In this document: positions 34,420 to 43,672 of the stretch, piece after piece
Layout of the letters: each line of letters opens with the position of its first letter
Position numbering within the stretch: the first letter of the stretch is position 1
Made by a program: the position numbers and the translations under genes
From: Lachnospiraceae bacterium
GTDB taxonomy: Bacteria > Bacillota > Clostridia > Lachnospirales > Lachnospiraceae
Assembly (NCBI GenBank): GCA_017520425.1
Contig: JAFXFO010000001.1
Coordinates: 37,486 to 101,485, forward strand
Length of the DNA: 64,000 bases
Reading direction: 5' to 3'
Notes under the pieces: generated by a model
What the model was told of the DNA's origin: nothing
Database searches by the model: none
Seen by the model: only the letters and a program-made list of their open reading frames with translations

Positions 34420-36615
34420 ATGAGCATAAGATTAAATCAAATAATAACCTATGAAAAACGCTTGATGGCAGACCGTAAGCAGCTGTTGGAACTGATGGAA
34501 GAATGTAACCTGAATGAGAAACAGGAATCAGAGCTTCTGACCCATAAGCTGGAAAGTTTCCAGAAGGAATTGCAATATCTGGAACGTCAGACCTATCTGT
34601 TGAAACAGGAAATTGCTGCACAGGAAGCTTTGTCTGAACAGGATAAAGAGGCAGAAGTCACGGAACCTAAGATTCAGGAGGTCAAGCCGCAGATTGTGGC
34701 AGAACCTAAGACAGAAACCGCACAGGAATCCAAGGCGGCAGAAAAAGAACCTATGAAGGAAACCACTGCTGACAAGACATGGAAGCCAAATACTTCCGCG
34801 TATACAGATCCGGAACCGACTTCTACTTTCAGCAAAAAGGACTTGGAGAAAACCATCGGAAAATCCCTTATGGGTATTTTCGCATCGGTGCTGATTTTCA
34901 TCAGTTTGATTTTATTTGCCACTCTGTTGTTGCCTTACTTCAACGACACAGCCAAGATGATTACTACCTATGTGGTGAGCTTTGTATTCTTAGGTATTGG
35001 TGTCTGGAAGATGAAAAAAGATCCGGACAACAAATTTTTCATCGCCCTCACCGGCTGTGGTATGGGGGCACTATACATATCCCTGCTTTTGAGCAATATG
35101 TATTTTAAGGTATTGGGAGATATCCCGCTTTATGTACTGATTGCCGCCTGGGGAATCGGAATTGGTGTATTTGCCAAGAATCGCAGCAAGGTATTTCAGG
35201 TCATCGCAGAGCTGGGTATCCTCATATCCATGATGTTTGGCTGTGCACTTTGTTTGGATACAGACGACGGGGAAAAATTCTTGGTGTTGACCATTTACTA
35301 TATGATTTCTTCCGGTGTACTTTATTTTCTGCATTATGAGAAGGAGTTTAACTATAATCTGTTGCATCACATCTGCAACACCATAAGTGTTGTGGCTTTA
35401 ATGCTGGCCGGCATTGAATTTGAATGTGAAGCATTAATTCTTATCATCGTATTATTAAGCTTTGCCGGTGCCCTGACTCACAAGCAGGAGGAGGACGGTG
35501 CAGGCTTTGGTGTCATGGCATTTGTCTATTTGCTGATAGCCTCCTATCTGGTAGAGAGTATCTGTGCCAATGATAATATTTGCGGCGCTGTTTATTACTT
35601 TGCGGGTATTTTGCTTCTTGCCTTATTGGAGTGGCGCAAAATGGAGCGCAAAGAAGGCAAATATATGGTCCAATGTGTGGTGACCGGTTTGATGATTATC
35701 GGATTGGCCATCTGGTATGATGTATACAGCTACGGTGGCATTCCCATGCTGGTATTGCCCCTTATGGCAGCAGGCTTTTTCTTAAAGAATCCGATCTGGC
35801 AGTTGGGAAGCCTGGTAAGTATGTTCATTTATCTGTTTGCGGGAGAACCCATTGGTGAGGTGGGACATTTCCTGCTATTGCTTTTGGCGTCGGCAGCAGG
35901 CTTCGTTGTTTTGTATTGGAAGAAAGAACAGTACAGCACCTGGTTTAAATGCGGACTGTATATTTTGACATTGCTTGTTTTCTGTACCGCTTTCCCGGCC
36001 CTGATTGATTTTCTGGCGGCCGATTATGTGCCGGAATTGTTCTGGGCATTTGTGGTATTGGTACCGTTCAATATTGTGATGATGAAAAGCATATTTGCCA
36101 CCAATCCTCTTACCAAAGAAGTGGACTGTATGTCACTATATAACTTTGTAAATGCCGTGCTGATGATAATCGGTTTGATAGCTATTGGTGAAAAAGAGGA
36201 TGGTGCATACCATTTCTTCTTTATCATATTTACTTTGGCAGCATTCTTAATCAACAGCAAAAATCTGTTGGAAAAGAGAGACAATATGGCAGCCGGTGTT
36301 TATGTGGGTATCAAGTTTACGGTATTTTTGTTGGTTGTACTGAATTCCTTTGATTCTGCAAATTTTGTAATGAGTATTGCCTGTCTTTTATTAGCCATAG
36401 CAAGTATTATTATCGGCTTTGCAGGGGATTATAAATCCATCAGAATCTATGGATTGGTGCTTTCCATGATTAGTATTTTTAAGCTGATTATGATAGATAT
36501 CAGCTATGCCAATACATTAGGACATGCGCTGAGCTTCTTTGTCTCCGGTGTACTGTGCTTTGTAATCAGTCTGATTTACAACCTAATCGATAAGAAAATG
36601 CAGGAACGTGCATAA
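34420..36615 (+). CDS. large polytopic membrane protein with N-terminal coiled coil (DUF2339-like)
   Basis: 731 residues. Residues about 1-75 form a charged coiled coil (LNQIITYEKRLMADRKQLLELM...), then a Glu/Lys/Thr-rich linker to about 140, then roughly twenty membrane segments to the end. The segment ETTIGKSLMGIFASVLIFISLILFATLLLP-like region after the linker matches the start of DUF2339-type predicted membrane proteins. GGGGGGTG ribosome site and a consensus promoter suggest strong expression. Function unknown. Confidence 0.75.
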   Translation: MSIRLNQIITYEKRLMADRKQLLELMEECNLNEKQESELLTHKLESFQKELQYLERQTYLLKQEIAAQEALSEQDKEAEVTEPKIQEVKPQIVAEPKTETAQESKAAEKEPMKETTADKTWKPNTSAYTDPEPTSTFSKKDLEKTIGKSLMGIFASVLIFISLILFATLLLPYFNDTAKMITTYVVSFVFLGIGVWKMKKDPDNKFFIALTGCGMGALYISLLLSNMYFKVLGDIPLYVLIAAWGIGIGVFAKNRSKVFQVIAELGILISMMFGCALCLDTDDGEKFLVLTIYYMISSGVLYFLHYEKEFNYNLLHHICNTISVVALMLAGIEFECEALILIIVLLSFAGALTHKQEEDGAGFGVMAFVYLLIASYLVESICANDNICGAVYYFAGILLLALLEWRKMERKEGKYMVQCVVTGLMIIGLAIWYDVYSYGGIPMLVLPLMAAGFFLKNPIWQLGSLVSMFIYLFAGEPIGEVGHFLLLLLASAAGFVVLYWKKEQYSTWFKCGLYILTLLVFCTAFPALIDFLAADYVPELFWAFVVLVPFNIVMMKSIFATNPLTKEVDCMSLYNFVNAVLMIIGLIAIGEKEDGAYHFFFIIFTLAAFLINSKNLLEKRDNMAAGVYVGIKFTVFLLVVLNSFDSANFVMSIACLLLAIASIIIGFAGDYKSIRIYGLVLSMISIFKLIMIDISYANTLGHALSFFVSGVLCFVISLIYNLIDKKMQERA

Positions 36616-36655
36616 AACTGCACGTTAGCAAGACGTAAAGTGGCAAGAATCACCA

Positions 36656-36684
36656 TTGCGGTTTTGGGGTGGTTGTAGTATAGT
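36656..36684 (+). promoter_or_regulatory. promoter of the NfeD/SPFH pair
   Basis: TTGCGG (36656-36661), 17-bp spacer, TATAGT (36679-36684), 44 bp before the nfeD-like start. Confidence 0.65.
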
Positions 36685-36727
36685 TAGGTTAAGTATAGAT
36701 GGGATTTAAAAAGAAGGAGGGAAGCAT

Positions 36728-37168
36728 ATGTCATTGTGGGCATGGTTAGCATTAATTGTTTTCTTTGTAATTGCGGAAGCATGTACCGTAGTACTGGTCA
36801 GCATCTGGTTTGCCTGCGGTTCCTTTGTGGGTTTGATACTCGCAGCACTGCATGCACCATGGTGGTTACAGATAATCGGTGCCTTGATCGTATCAGGTGT
36901 GTTAATTTACTTCACCAGACCTATTGCCATGAAACACTTTAACAGAAACAGAGTAAAGACTAATGTAAGTACTCTGGCAGGAAGTCAGGCGATTGTCACC
37001 GAAGAGATTGACAATCTGAGAGCCACCGGTCAGGTGATTGTGAACGGTCAGGAATGGAGTGCCAGAAATATGGCGGAGGGCGAAGTGATTCCTGAGGGAG
37101 CAATTGTTACTATTGAAAAGGTAAAAGGCGTTACCTTACAGGTGAAGTTTACAGCGCCTGCGAAATAA
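36728..37168 (+). CDS. NfeD-family membrane protein
   Basis: 146 residues. Two or three N-terminal membrane segments (LIVFFVIAEACTVVLVSIWFACG, IIGALIVSGVLIYF) precede a C-terminal OB-fold: LAGSQAIVTEEIDNLRATGQVIVNGQEWSAR. This is the short NfeD form lacking the protease domain. It partners with the SPFH protein encoded 27 bp downstream, a widespread pairing thought to organise membrane microdomains. Confidence 0.93.
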   Translation: MSLWAWLALIVFFVIAEACTVVLVSIWFACGSFVGLILAALHAPWWLQIIGALIVSGVLIYFTRPIAMKHFNRNRVKTNVSTLAGSQAIVTEEIDNLRATGQVIVNGQEWSARNMAEGEVIPEGAIVTIEKVKGVTLQVKFTAPAK

Positions 37169-37195
37169 AAGAGAAATTAAATTGGAGGAAAAGAA

Positions 37196-38119
37196 ATGGG
37201 AACAACAATTATTATTGGCTTATTGATTCTGTTGGTAGTGATTTTAGCATCTTGTATTAAAATCGTACCTCAGGCACAGAACTATGTAGTGGAGCGTTTG
37301 GGCGCTTATCAGGATACTTGGGATACCGGTTTGCATATGAAGCTGCCTTTGATTGATAAGGTGGCAAGAAGAGTAAACATGAAGGAACAGGTAGCGGATT
37401 TCCCGCCTCAGCCCGTTATTACCAAGGATAATGTAACCATGAGAATTGACACTGTTGTGTTCTATCAGATTACCGATCCTAAGCTTTTCACCTATGGTGT
37501 GGAAAATCCTATGATGGCGATTGAAAACTTAACAGCTACTACTCTTCGTAATATCATCGGTGATTTGGAATTAGACCAGACTCTGACTTCCAGAGAGACC
37601 ATCAATACCCAGATGCGTTCCGCACTGGATATTGCAACCGACCCTTGGGGTATCAAGGTAAACCGTGTAGAGCTTAAGAACATCATTCCTCCTGCAGAAA
37701 TCCAGAATGCAATGGAGAAGCAGATGAAGGCAGAGCGTGAAAGACGTGAAGCAGTAACCCGTGCAGAAGGTGAAAAGAAGGCAAATATCCTTCAGGCAGA
37801 AGGTGAGAAGGAATCTGCAATCTTACGTGCACAGGCTGAAAAGGAATCTGCAATCTTACGTGCAGAAGCGCAGAAGGAAAAGATGATCCGTGAGGCAGAA
37901 GGTGAAGCGGAAGCAATTCTTAAGGTGCAGCAGGCTAACGCTGATGGTATCAAGATGTTAAAAGAAGCAGGTGCTGACGAAGCAGTTCTTAAGATTAAGA
38001 GCCTGGAAGCATTTGAAAAGGTAGCAGACGGTAAGGCTACTACTATCCTGATTCCTTCCGAATTGTCAGGTATTGCAAGTCTGGCGACTACTTTTAAGGA
38101 AGCAAGCAAGGAAAACTAA
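37196..38119 (+). CDS. SPFH/band 7 (stomatin-like) protein
   Basis: 307 residues. An N-terminal membrane anchor (IIIGLLILLVVILASCI) is followed by the band 7 domain (VPQAQNYVVERLGAYQDTWDTGLHMKLPL, ITKDNVTMRIDTVVFYQI). A long Ala/Glu helix follows with tandem repeats ILQAEGEKESAILRAQAEKES at about residues 198-235. Such proteins oligomerise into membrane rings. It ends at a strong terminator and pairs with NfeD upstream. Confidence 0.96.
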   Translation: MGTTIIIGLLILLVVILASCIKIVPQAQNYVVERLGAYQDTWDTGLHMKLPLIDKVARRVNMKEQVADFPPQPVITKDNVTMRIDTVVFYQITDPKLFTYGVENPMMAIENLTATTLRNIIGDLELDQTLTSRETINTQMRSALDIATDPWGIKVNRVELKNIIPPAEIQNAMEKQMKAERERREAVTRAEGEKKANILQAEGEKESAILRAQAEKESAILRAEAQKEKMIREAEGEAEAILKVQQANADGIKMLKEAGADEAVLKIKSLEAFEKVADGKATTILIPSELSGIASLATTFKEASKEN

Positions 38120-38131
38120 AAATAGACTACG

Positions 38132-38158
38132 GAGGGCGCAAATGAGCGCCCTCTTTTT
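38132..38158 (+). terminator. terminator after SPFH gene
   Basis: GAGGGCGC/GCGCCCTC stem followed by TTTTT. Confidence 0.93.
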
Positions 38159-38162
38159 GTGC

Positions 38163-38191
38163 TTGAAAATTTCCTGTTTTTGTAATATAGT
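38163..38191 (+). promoter_or_regulatory. promoter of argF
   Basis: TTGAAA (38163-38168), 17-bp spacer, TATAGT (38186-38191). Downstream in the leader, 38216-38233 repeats a segment found in both long arms of the element at 6991-7136. Confidence 0.65.
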
Positions 38192-38271
38192 TGAAGTATC
38201 TTTTTTTTAATGACTGGAAATTGTGCGAGTACACGCTAATTTTTTATTTTTGAACCCAAGGAGGAATCATG

Positions 38272-39267
38272 ATGAACTTAAAGGGACGCGATTTTTTGAA
38301 ATTGTTGGATTTTACCACTGAGGAGATTACTTATCTGGTGGATTTGGCAGCAGAGTTGAAGGAGAAGAAGCAGAAGGGTATTTTAGTGGATGGCCTTCGC
38401 GGAAAGAATGTTGCCCTGATTTTTGAAAAGACCAGTACCCGTACCAGATGTTCCTTCGAGGTGGCAGCACATGATTTGGGTATGGGAACCACATATCTGG
38501 ATCCTTCCAGCTCCCAGATCGGCAAGAAGGAAAGTATTGCAGATACTGCGAGAGTACTTGCAGGTATGTTTGACGGTATTGAATACAGAGGCTATGGTCA
38601 GGAAATCGTGGAAGAACTGGCGAAGTTCTCCAAGGTGCCTGTTTGGAATGGTTTGACCAATGAATTCCACCCTACACAGATGTTGGCAGATTTGCTCACC
38701 ATCAGAGAGCATTTCGGCAAGGTGGAAGGTATTAAATTAACATATATGGGCGATGCCCGTTACAATATGGGTAATTCCTGGATGGTTACCTGCGCAAAGA
38801 TGGGTATGCATTTTACAGCATGTACCACACCTAAGTACTTCCCCGACCCTGCATTGGTAGAGGAGTGCCAGAAAATCGCAGCTACCACAGGTGCTACCAT
38901 TACCTTAACCGATAGCGTGGAAGAAGGTACCAAGGGTGCTGATGTCATCTACACCGATGTATGGGTATCCATGGGTGAGCCGGACGAGGTATGGGCAGAA
39001 AGAATCGAGGAGCTGTCTCCTTATCAGGTAAACAAAGCAGTTATGGACAATGCCGGCGAGCAGGCTATTTTCCTTCATTGCTTACCTGCATTCCATGATT
39101 TGAAGACCGGTATCGGTCAGGAGATTGAGAAGAAGTTTGGTATCAGTGAGATGGAAGTTACAGACGAAGTATTTGAGTCCGCACAGTCACTGGTATTTGA
39201 AGAAGCAGAGAACCGTATGCATACCATCAAGGCAGTGATGGCTGCAACATTAGGCTATAATGGTTAA
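38272..39267 (+). CDS. argF: ornithine carbamoyltransferase
   Basis: 331 residues. The start is the second of two adjacent ATG codons, 7 bp from AAGGAGG. The carbamoyl-phosphate motif [20 protein letters not shown] (STRTR) and the ornithine-site HCLPAFHD are intact, and the length is standard. It converts ornithine and carbamoyl phosphate to citrulline, in arginine biosynthesis or in the arginine deiminase pathway. No other arg genes flank it, so direction is undecided. Its 3' end overlaps birA by 8 bp. Confidence 0.97.
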   Translation: MNLKGRDFLKLLDFTTEEITYLVDLAAELKEKKQKGILVDGLRGKNVALIFEKTSTRTRCSFEVAAHDLGMGTTYLDPSSSQIGKKESIADTARVLAGMFDGIEYRGYGQEIVEELAKFSKVPVWNGLTNEFHPTQMLADLLTIREHFGKVEGIKLTYMGDARYNMGNSWMVTCAKMGMHFTACTTPKYFPDPALVEECQKIAATTGATITLTDSVEEGTKGADVIYTDVWVSMGEPDEVWAERIEELSPYQVNKAVMDNAGEQAIFLHCLPAFHDLKTGIGQEIEKKFGISEMEVTDEVFESAQSLVFEEAENRMHTIKAVMAATLGYNG

Positions 39268-40039
39268 TGAACATAAGCCCGGGTGGGCAGGCAAAACCAT
39301 CCTCCACGAAGCACAAATGGACTCTACCAACGAAGAAGCCAAGCGGGCCGGTAATGCAGGTGCAGACCACGGTACGGTATACCGGGCGGATGTGCAGAGC
39401 GCCGGAAAAGGTCGCAGAGGGCGTAGCTGGTACTCCCATGAGGCAGGAAATCTGTATTTTAGTATATTGTTAAGACCTGCCATATCACCGGACAAGGCAT
39501 CCATGCTGACCCTGGTAATGGCTTATGCGGTGGCGGGAGCAATCCGTGAGTACATTGGTCTGCCGGCACAGATTAAATGGCCCAATGACATCGTAGTAAA
39601 TGACAAAAAGGTTTGCGGCATCCTGTGCGAGATGAAGTTGGATGGCACCCGACTGGATTACTGTGTGGCAGGCGTGGGTGTAAATGTGGGAAAGCAGGAG
39701 TTTGCAGAGGAGATTCGTTCCATGGCTACCTCCCTGGAAGAACAGCTTGGAGGTCCTATTGACCGTGAAGGGCTGTTACAGGCGATTTTAGGCCGGTTTG
39801 AGAGAGGCTATGAGGAATTCCTGCATTGTGAGGATTTGAGCTTCCTACGGGAAGAATACAATGAATGGCTGGCAAATCTTAACCGACAGGTGCGGGTACT
39901 GGAGCCACAGGGGGCCTATGAAGGTATGTCCAAAGGGATTACCTCCACAGGCGAGCTGTTGGTAGAATGTCCGGACGGTCAGGTACAAAAGGTTTATGCC
40001 GGAGAAGTCTCCGTAAGAGGTTTGTACGGTTATGTATAG
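39260..40039 (+). CDS. birA: biotin-[acetyl-CoA-carboxylase] ligase, short form
   Basis: 259 residues covering catalytic and C-terminal SH3-like domains only: no N-terminal DNA-binding domain, so it does not act as a biotin repressor. Motifs are [32 protein letters not shown] (the biotinyl-AMP GRGRRG-like loop) and IKWPNDIVV with KVCGIL. It starts within the end of argF without a clear ribosome site, suggesting translational coupling. Confidence 0.95.
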   Translation: MVNEHKPGWAGKTILHEAQMDSTNEEAKRAGNAGADHGTVYRADVQSAGKGRRGRSWYSHEAGNLYFSILLRPAISPDKASMLTLVMAYAVAGAIREYIGLPAQIKWPNDIVVNDKKVCGILCEMKLDGTRLDYCVAGVGVNVGKQEFAEEIRSMATSLEEQLGGPIDREGLLQAILGRFERGYEEFLHCEDLSFLREEYNEWLANLNRQVRVLEPQGAYEGMSKGITSTGELLVECPDGQVQKVYAGEVSVRGLYGYV

Positions 40040-40080
40040 GTTTGAAGAAATCAAGCCATATTAGAAAGGATGGTAGGAAG

Positions 40081-40425
40081 TTGGAAGAAAGAATCGTGCT
40101 TTGCGGCGCCAATGCCTACGAACAGAAATATTATTTTAACGAAAAGTTTAACGGAATCCCCGATTCCATCAAGGATGAGCTGCATATTATTTGTGTGCTG
40201 TTTACCGAAGAGGTGGGCGGGATTTTTACCATAGTATTTGAACAGGACGGCTCCATATCCTTGGAGACGCAGGCAGAAGAGGATGATATTTACTATGATG
40301 AAATCTCCAGCGGTCTGCTGGTATCCGAAATCCGCAGAAAGCGTCAGGAGCTTTTGGAATCCTTAAGCCTGTTTTACAGAGTGTTTATCCTGAAGGAAGA
40401 TATTTCCGATATGTTGGAGGAGTAA
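40081..40425 (+). CDS. small conserved protein, probably DUF6145
   Basis: 114 residues starting at TTG 40081, with AAAGGA 11 bp upstream; longer in-frame readings run back into birA. The acidic, soluble sequence (RIVLCGANAYEQKYYFNEKF, LCVLFTEEVGG-like core, ILKEDISDMLEE tail) matches a small family I associate with Lachnospiraceae and with this birA-coaX position. The name is from memory and the function unknown. Ends 3 bp before coaX. Confidence 0.65.
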   Translation: MEERIVLCGANAYEQKYYFNEKFNGIPDSIKDELHIICVLFTEEVGGIFTIVFEQDGSISLETQAEEDDIYYDEISSGLLVSEIRRKRQELLESLSLFYRVFILKEDISDMLEE

Positions 40426-40428
40426 GGG

Positions 40429-41199
40429 ATGATTTTAGTAGTTGATGTGGGCAATACCAATATTACCTGCGGTGTATACGAGGAAAAGGACCTGAAGGCT
40501 ACCTTTCGTATTAACACTAAGACGAAGAGAACCTCAGATGAATATGGTGCTATTTTTTCGCAGCTTCTGAACATGAAGGGCTTGCAGCTTAAGAGTATCG
40601 AAGGAAGCATCATCGCCAGTGTAGTGCCGGATGTGATGCATTCTCTGGTAGGCGGTATCGTGCGCTATACTAATACAGAGCCCTTGATTGTAGGTCCCGG
40701 TGTGAAGACTGGTATCAAGATTGTTACGGAGGATCCCCGTGCCATCGGTGCGGATCGAATCGTGGATGCGGTAGCGGCTTATGAGAAGTACGGCGGCCCC
40801 ATCCTGGTGATTGATTTCGGTACGGCCACCACCTACGATTATGTGACTGCCCAGGGACATTTTGCGGCAGGAATCACGGCTCCCGGCATCCGTATCAGCT
40901 CGGAGGCTTTGTGGAAGGCTACGGCGAAGTTGCCCAATATAGAGATTAAGAAGCCCAAGTCCATACTGGCACAGGAGACCATCACCAGTATGCAGGCGGG
41001 CCTGATGTACGGCCAAATCGGTCAGACAGAATATATCATCAGGAAGGTGAAGGAAGAAACCGGTATCCCGGATATGAAGGTGGTTGTCACCGGAGGTTTG
41101 GGCAGAACGGTAGCTGACGAACTGGAAACCAACAGTATTTATGACGGTACATTGACGCTGGACGGACTGCGCTTTGTATACGAGAAGAACAGACGGTAG
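40429..41199 (+). CDS. coaX: type III pantothenate kinase
   Basis: 256 residues. ASKHA-fold phosphate motifs are [18 protein letters not shown] at the N-terminus and [11 protein letters not shown] (residues about 127-137), with [17 protein letters not shown] and [16 protein letters not shown] between and after. It carries out the first step of coenzyme A synthesis; the type III enzyme is insensitive to CoA feedback. Located in a biotin/CoA cofactor cluster with birA upstream. Confidence 0.97.
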   Translation: MILVVDVGNTNITCGVYEEKDLKATFRINTKTKRTSDEYGAIFSQLLNMKGLQLKSIEGSIIASVVPDVMHSLVGGIVRYTNTEPLIVGPGVKTGIKIVTEDPRAIGADRIVDAVAAYEKYGGPILVIDFGTATTYDYVTAQGHFAAGITAPGIRISSEALWKATAKLPNIEIKKPKSILAQETITSMQAGLMYGQIGQTEYIIRKVKEETGIPDMKVVVTGGLGRTVADELETNSIYDGTLTLDGLRFVYEKNRR

Positions 41200-41204
41200 G
41201 GAAA

Positions 41205-42170
41205 ATGAGTAAATTACGAATTGGAGATGTAACTCTCGAAAACAATTGTATCTTGGCTCCCATGGCAGGTGTAACAGACCTGCCTTTTCGTTTGCTGTGC
41301 AAGGAACAGGGAGTGGGCCTGATCTGTATGGAAATGGTTAGTGCCAAGGCGATTTATTATAACAACAAAAACACAGAAGAGCTGATGGCCATCCATCCCG
41401 ATGAGATGCCCGTATCTTTGCAGCTTTTCGGCTCGGATCCGGATATCATAGCAGATATGGCGAAACGCATCGAAGAGAGGCCCTTTGCCGTCCTGGATAT
41501 CAATATGGGTTGTCCGGTACCGAAGGTGGTAAATAACGGAGAAGGTTCGGCACTGATGAAGAATCCCAAGCTGGTGGAGGAAATCCTCACCAAGCTGGTG
41601 AAGGCCATTAATAAGCCCGTAACGGTGAAAATCCGCAAAGGCTTCAATGACAATAGCGTAAACGCCGTGGAAATCGCCCGTATTGCGGAAAGCTGCGGTG
41701 TGGCAGCAGTGGCAGTGCATGGTCGAACCAGGGAGCAATACTACAGCGGCAAGGCAGACTGGGACATCATAGGTGCCGTAAAGGACGCGGTAAAAATACC
41801 TGTTATCGGCAACGGTGACGTGGTGGATGCTTACAGTGCCAAAGCCCTGTTAGAGCAAACCGGCTGTGACGGTGTGATGATAGGAAGAGCAGCACAGGGC
41901 AATCCCTGGATTTTCCGGGAAGTGGTCACCTTTTTGGAGACCGGTGTGATACCGCCGAAACCCACGCCTCAGCAGGTAAAGGAAACGGTCATCCGTCATG
42001 CCCACTTGCAACTGGAATACAAGGGCGAATACACGGGAGTCCGGGAAATGCGCAAGCACTTATCCTGGTATACGGCAGGGTACCCGAATTCTGCCAGATT
42101 CCGCCAGATGATTAACTCCATGGAAAGTATGGAACAGCTGATTGCCAGTGTGGAGGAAATATTCGTTTAA
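41205..42170 (+). CDS. dusB: tRNA-dihydrouridine synthase
   Basis: 321 residues. The FMN-dependent TIM barrel has LAPMAGVTDLPFRLLCKEQG, INMGCPVPKVVNNGEGSAL (catalytic Cys), VTVKIRKGFND, VHGRTREQYYSGKADW and GNGDV. It reduces uridine to dihydrouridine in the tRNA D-loop. The DusB assignment follows the Firmicutes type; the exact positions modified are not readable. Starts 5 bp after coaX. Confidence 0.95.
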   Translation: MSKLRIGDVTLENNCILAPMAGVTDLPFRLLCKEQGVGLICMEMVSAKAIYYNNKNTEELMAIHPDEMPVSLQLFGSDPDIIADMAKRIEERPFAVLDINMGCPVPKVVNNGEGSALMKNPKLVEEILTKLVKAINKPVTVKIRKGFNDNSVNAVEIARIAESCGVAAVAVHGRTREQYYSGKADWDIIGAVKDAVKIPVIGNGDVVDAYSAKALLEQTGCDGVMIGRAAQGNPWIFREVVTFLETGVIPPKPTPQQVKETVIRHAHLQLEYKGEYTGVREMRKHLSWYTAGYPNSARFRQMINSMESMEQLIASVEEIFV

Positions 42171-42209
42171 TGAATGCATGAAGACAGTGTCATCCACATA
42201 AAATGAAGC

Positions 42210-43037
42210 ATGGAAAGAATCATATTTTTCAGGATGACAAAAAATAGAAAAGAAATGCCTGCTCATAAGGTGCAAATCTTTCGGCAGGTATCAGGCCCTT
42301 TTGTTTTGTACTATCTGCAGCTTTGCGGCTGTTATGAACAGATGGAGCCGGAGTCGGTGTGTAAGGAGATGTACAAGGCCTTTGAACATTTTCAGGACAG
42401 GTATCGGAAGAAGGAAGAGGGCATGGATACCTATCTTCTGTATGAACCCGGCTTTGAAGAGTGGCTGGAGCAGAAAGGCACTGTTAGGGGATGGACGAAG
42501 GAATGGAAATACCCGGTCTATCAGGACTTTGCCACGCCGGAGAATTTACAATGGATTTTGAAGCAGATTCCCAAGAACCAATATCCCGATAAGGCTTATG
42601 TGCTGGGAACCGGTATGGGCATGGGGGAGTGGCTTCCCCTTGTGGCCGGCAAGGTACATCATATCCGCTTTTATCTGGAGTTTGCTACCAGGGGTGTGGA
42701 GGAGTTGCAGGAAATGCTTTTGGAGGAATACGGCATGCTGACGGAGGTACTGCTGATTGGTGCGGGGGAGTTTAAGAAGCTTCGCCTGCGCAGTGAGGAG
42801 CCGGTACTGGTGATTGACTTCTCCGGGCAGGAATCCATAGCAGTAAGCGGTCTGAAAAAAGGCAGTATCTGGGTGGATATGACAGCGTCGGATGCCAAGC
42901 GACATGCCACCGAAGATCGGTTCACAGGGGTGCATTATTACTCATTAAGGACAGTTTGTAAAAGAGATATGCAGCAACCCCTTGACATTATCAGTAAATT
43001 TGCGTATAATACGGACGTTAAAATAGGCACATTATAG
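42210..43037 (+). CDS. conserved hypothetical protein between dusB and greA
   Basis: 275 residues (267 if translation starts at the ATG at 42234). No known domain was recognised. Segments such as AYVLGTGMGMGEWLPLVAGKVHHIRFY, LLIGAGEFKKLRL and PVLVIDFSGQESIAVSGLKKGSIWVDM suggest an alpha/beta Rossmann-like fold. Soluble, no signal. A perfect sigma-A promoter for greA lies inside its 3' end. I do not know its role. Confidence 0.7.
   Translation: MERIIFFRMTKNRKEMPAHKVQIFRQVSGPFVLYYLQLCGCYEQMEPESVCKEMYKAFEHFQDRYRKKEEGMDTYLLYEPGFEEWLEQKGTVRGWTKEWKYPVYQDFATPENLQWILKQIPKNQYPDKAYVLGTGMGMGEWLPLVAGKVHHIRFYLEFATRGVEELQEMLLEEYGMLTEVLLIGAGEFKKLRLRSEEPVLVIDFSGQESIAVSGLKKGSIWVDMTASDAKRHATEDRFTGVHYYSLRTVCKRDMQQPLDIISKFAYNTDVKIGTL
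42982..43010 (+). promoter_or_regulatory. perfect consensus promoter for greA
   Basis: TTGACA (42982-42987), 17-bp spacer, TATAAT (43005-43010), within the last 55 bp of the preceding coding region and 69 bp before greA. Confidence 0.92.
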
Positions 43038-43078
43038 ATTGGCATAATACTATATATGATTAAAGGAAGGGTAAAACA

Positions 43079-43564
43079 ATGGCATTAAAAGAAAAGAAAA
43101 ACATTTTAACTTATGAAGGATTGATGAAATATGAGAGCGAATTAGAGCATCTTAAAGTAGTCAAACGCCAGGAGGTTGCCCAGAAAATAAAAGAAGCAAG
43201 AGAGCAGGGAGACCTTTCAGAAAACGCTGAATATGATGCAGCAAAGGACGAGCAGAGAGATATCGAGGCTCGTATTGAAGAGTTAGAGAAGATTTTGAAG
43301 AATGCTGAAGTTGTGGATGAAGACGAAGTAGATTTGGACAAGATCAACATCGGCTGTATGGTAAAGATTTTAGATATCGAATTTAACGAAGAATTAGAAT
43401 ACAAGATTGTTGGTTCTACCGAAGCAAACAGCTTAAAGGGTAAGATTTCCAACGAGAGTCCCGTAGGTAAGGCCCTGATGGGTCAAAAGGTGGGTGCTAC
43501 CGTTTCTGTAGACACACAGGCAGGCGTGATTTCATACAAGGTATTGGAAATCAGACGCGCATAA
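43079..43564 (+). CDS. greA: transcription elongation factor GreA
   Basis: 161 residues. The N-terminal coiled coil carries [28 protein letters not shown] with the acidic tip that enters the RNA polymerase secondary channel. The C-terminal FKBP-like domain ends [22 protein letters not shown]. It stimulates transcript cleavage in backtracked polymerase. Driven by a consensus promoter and followed by lysS. Confidence 0.98.
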   Translation: MALKEKKNILTYEGLMKYESELEHLKVVKRQEVAQKIKEAREQGDLSENAEYDAAKDEQRDIEARIEELEKILKNAEVVDEDEVDLDKINIGCMVKILDIEFNEELEYKIVGSTEANSLKGKISNESPVGKALMGQKVGATVSVDTQAGVISYKVLEIRRA

Positions 43565-43584
43565 AAATACGAAAAGAAAAACTA

Positions 43585-43615
43585 AGGTCGCAAAGGACGC
43601 GACCTAAGATTTTTA
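43585..43615 (+). terminator. hairpin between greA and lysS
   Basis: AGGTCGC/GCGACCT stem followed by AAGATTTTT; a modest terminator or attenuator before lysS. Confidence 0.5.
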
Positions 43616-43672
43616 AGTTTCGTATGAGAGTTTGCGGAGCAAGCTCTATTAAAAACAGAGGAGTGAATTAAA

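Noticed and set aside
37790-37920. Tandem short repeats in the SPFH gene that look like a repeat array
   Set aside because: They encode in-frame heptad-like Ala/Glu repeats of the coiled coil and are normal for the family; no CRISPR-like spacing. No CRISPR array was seen anywhere in the window.
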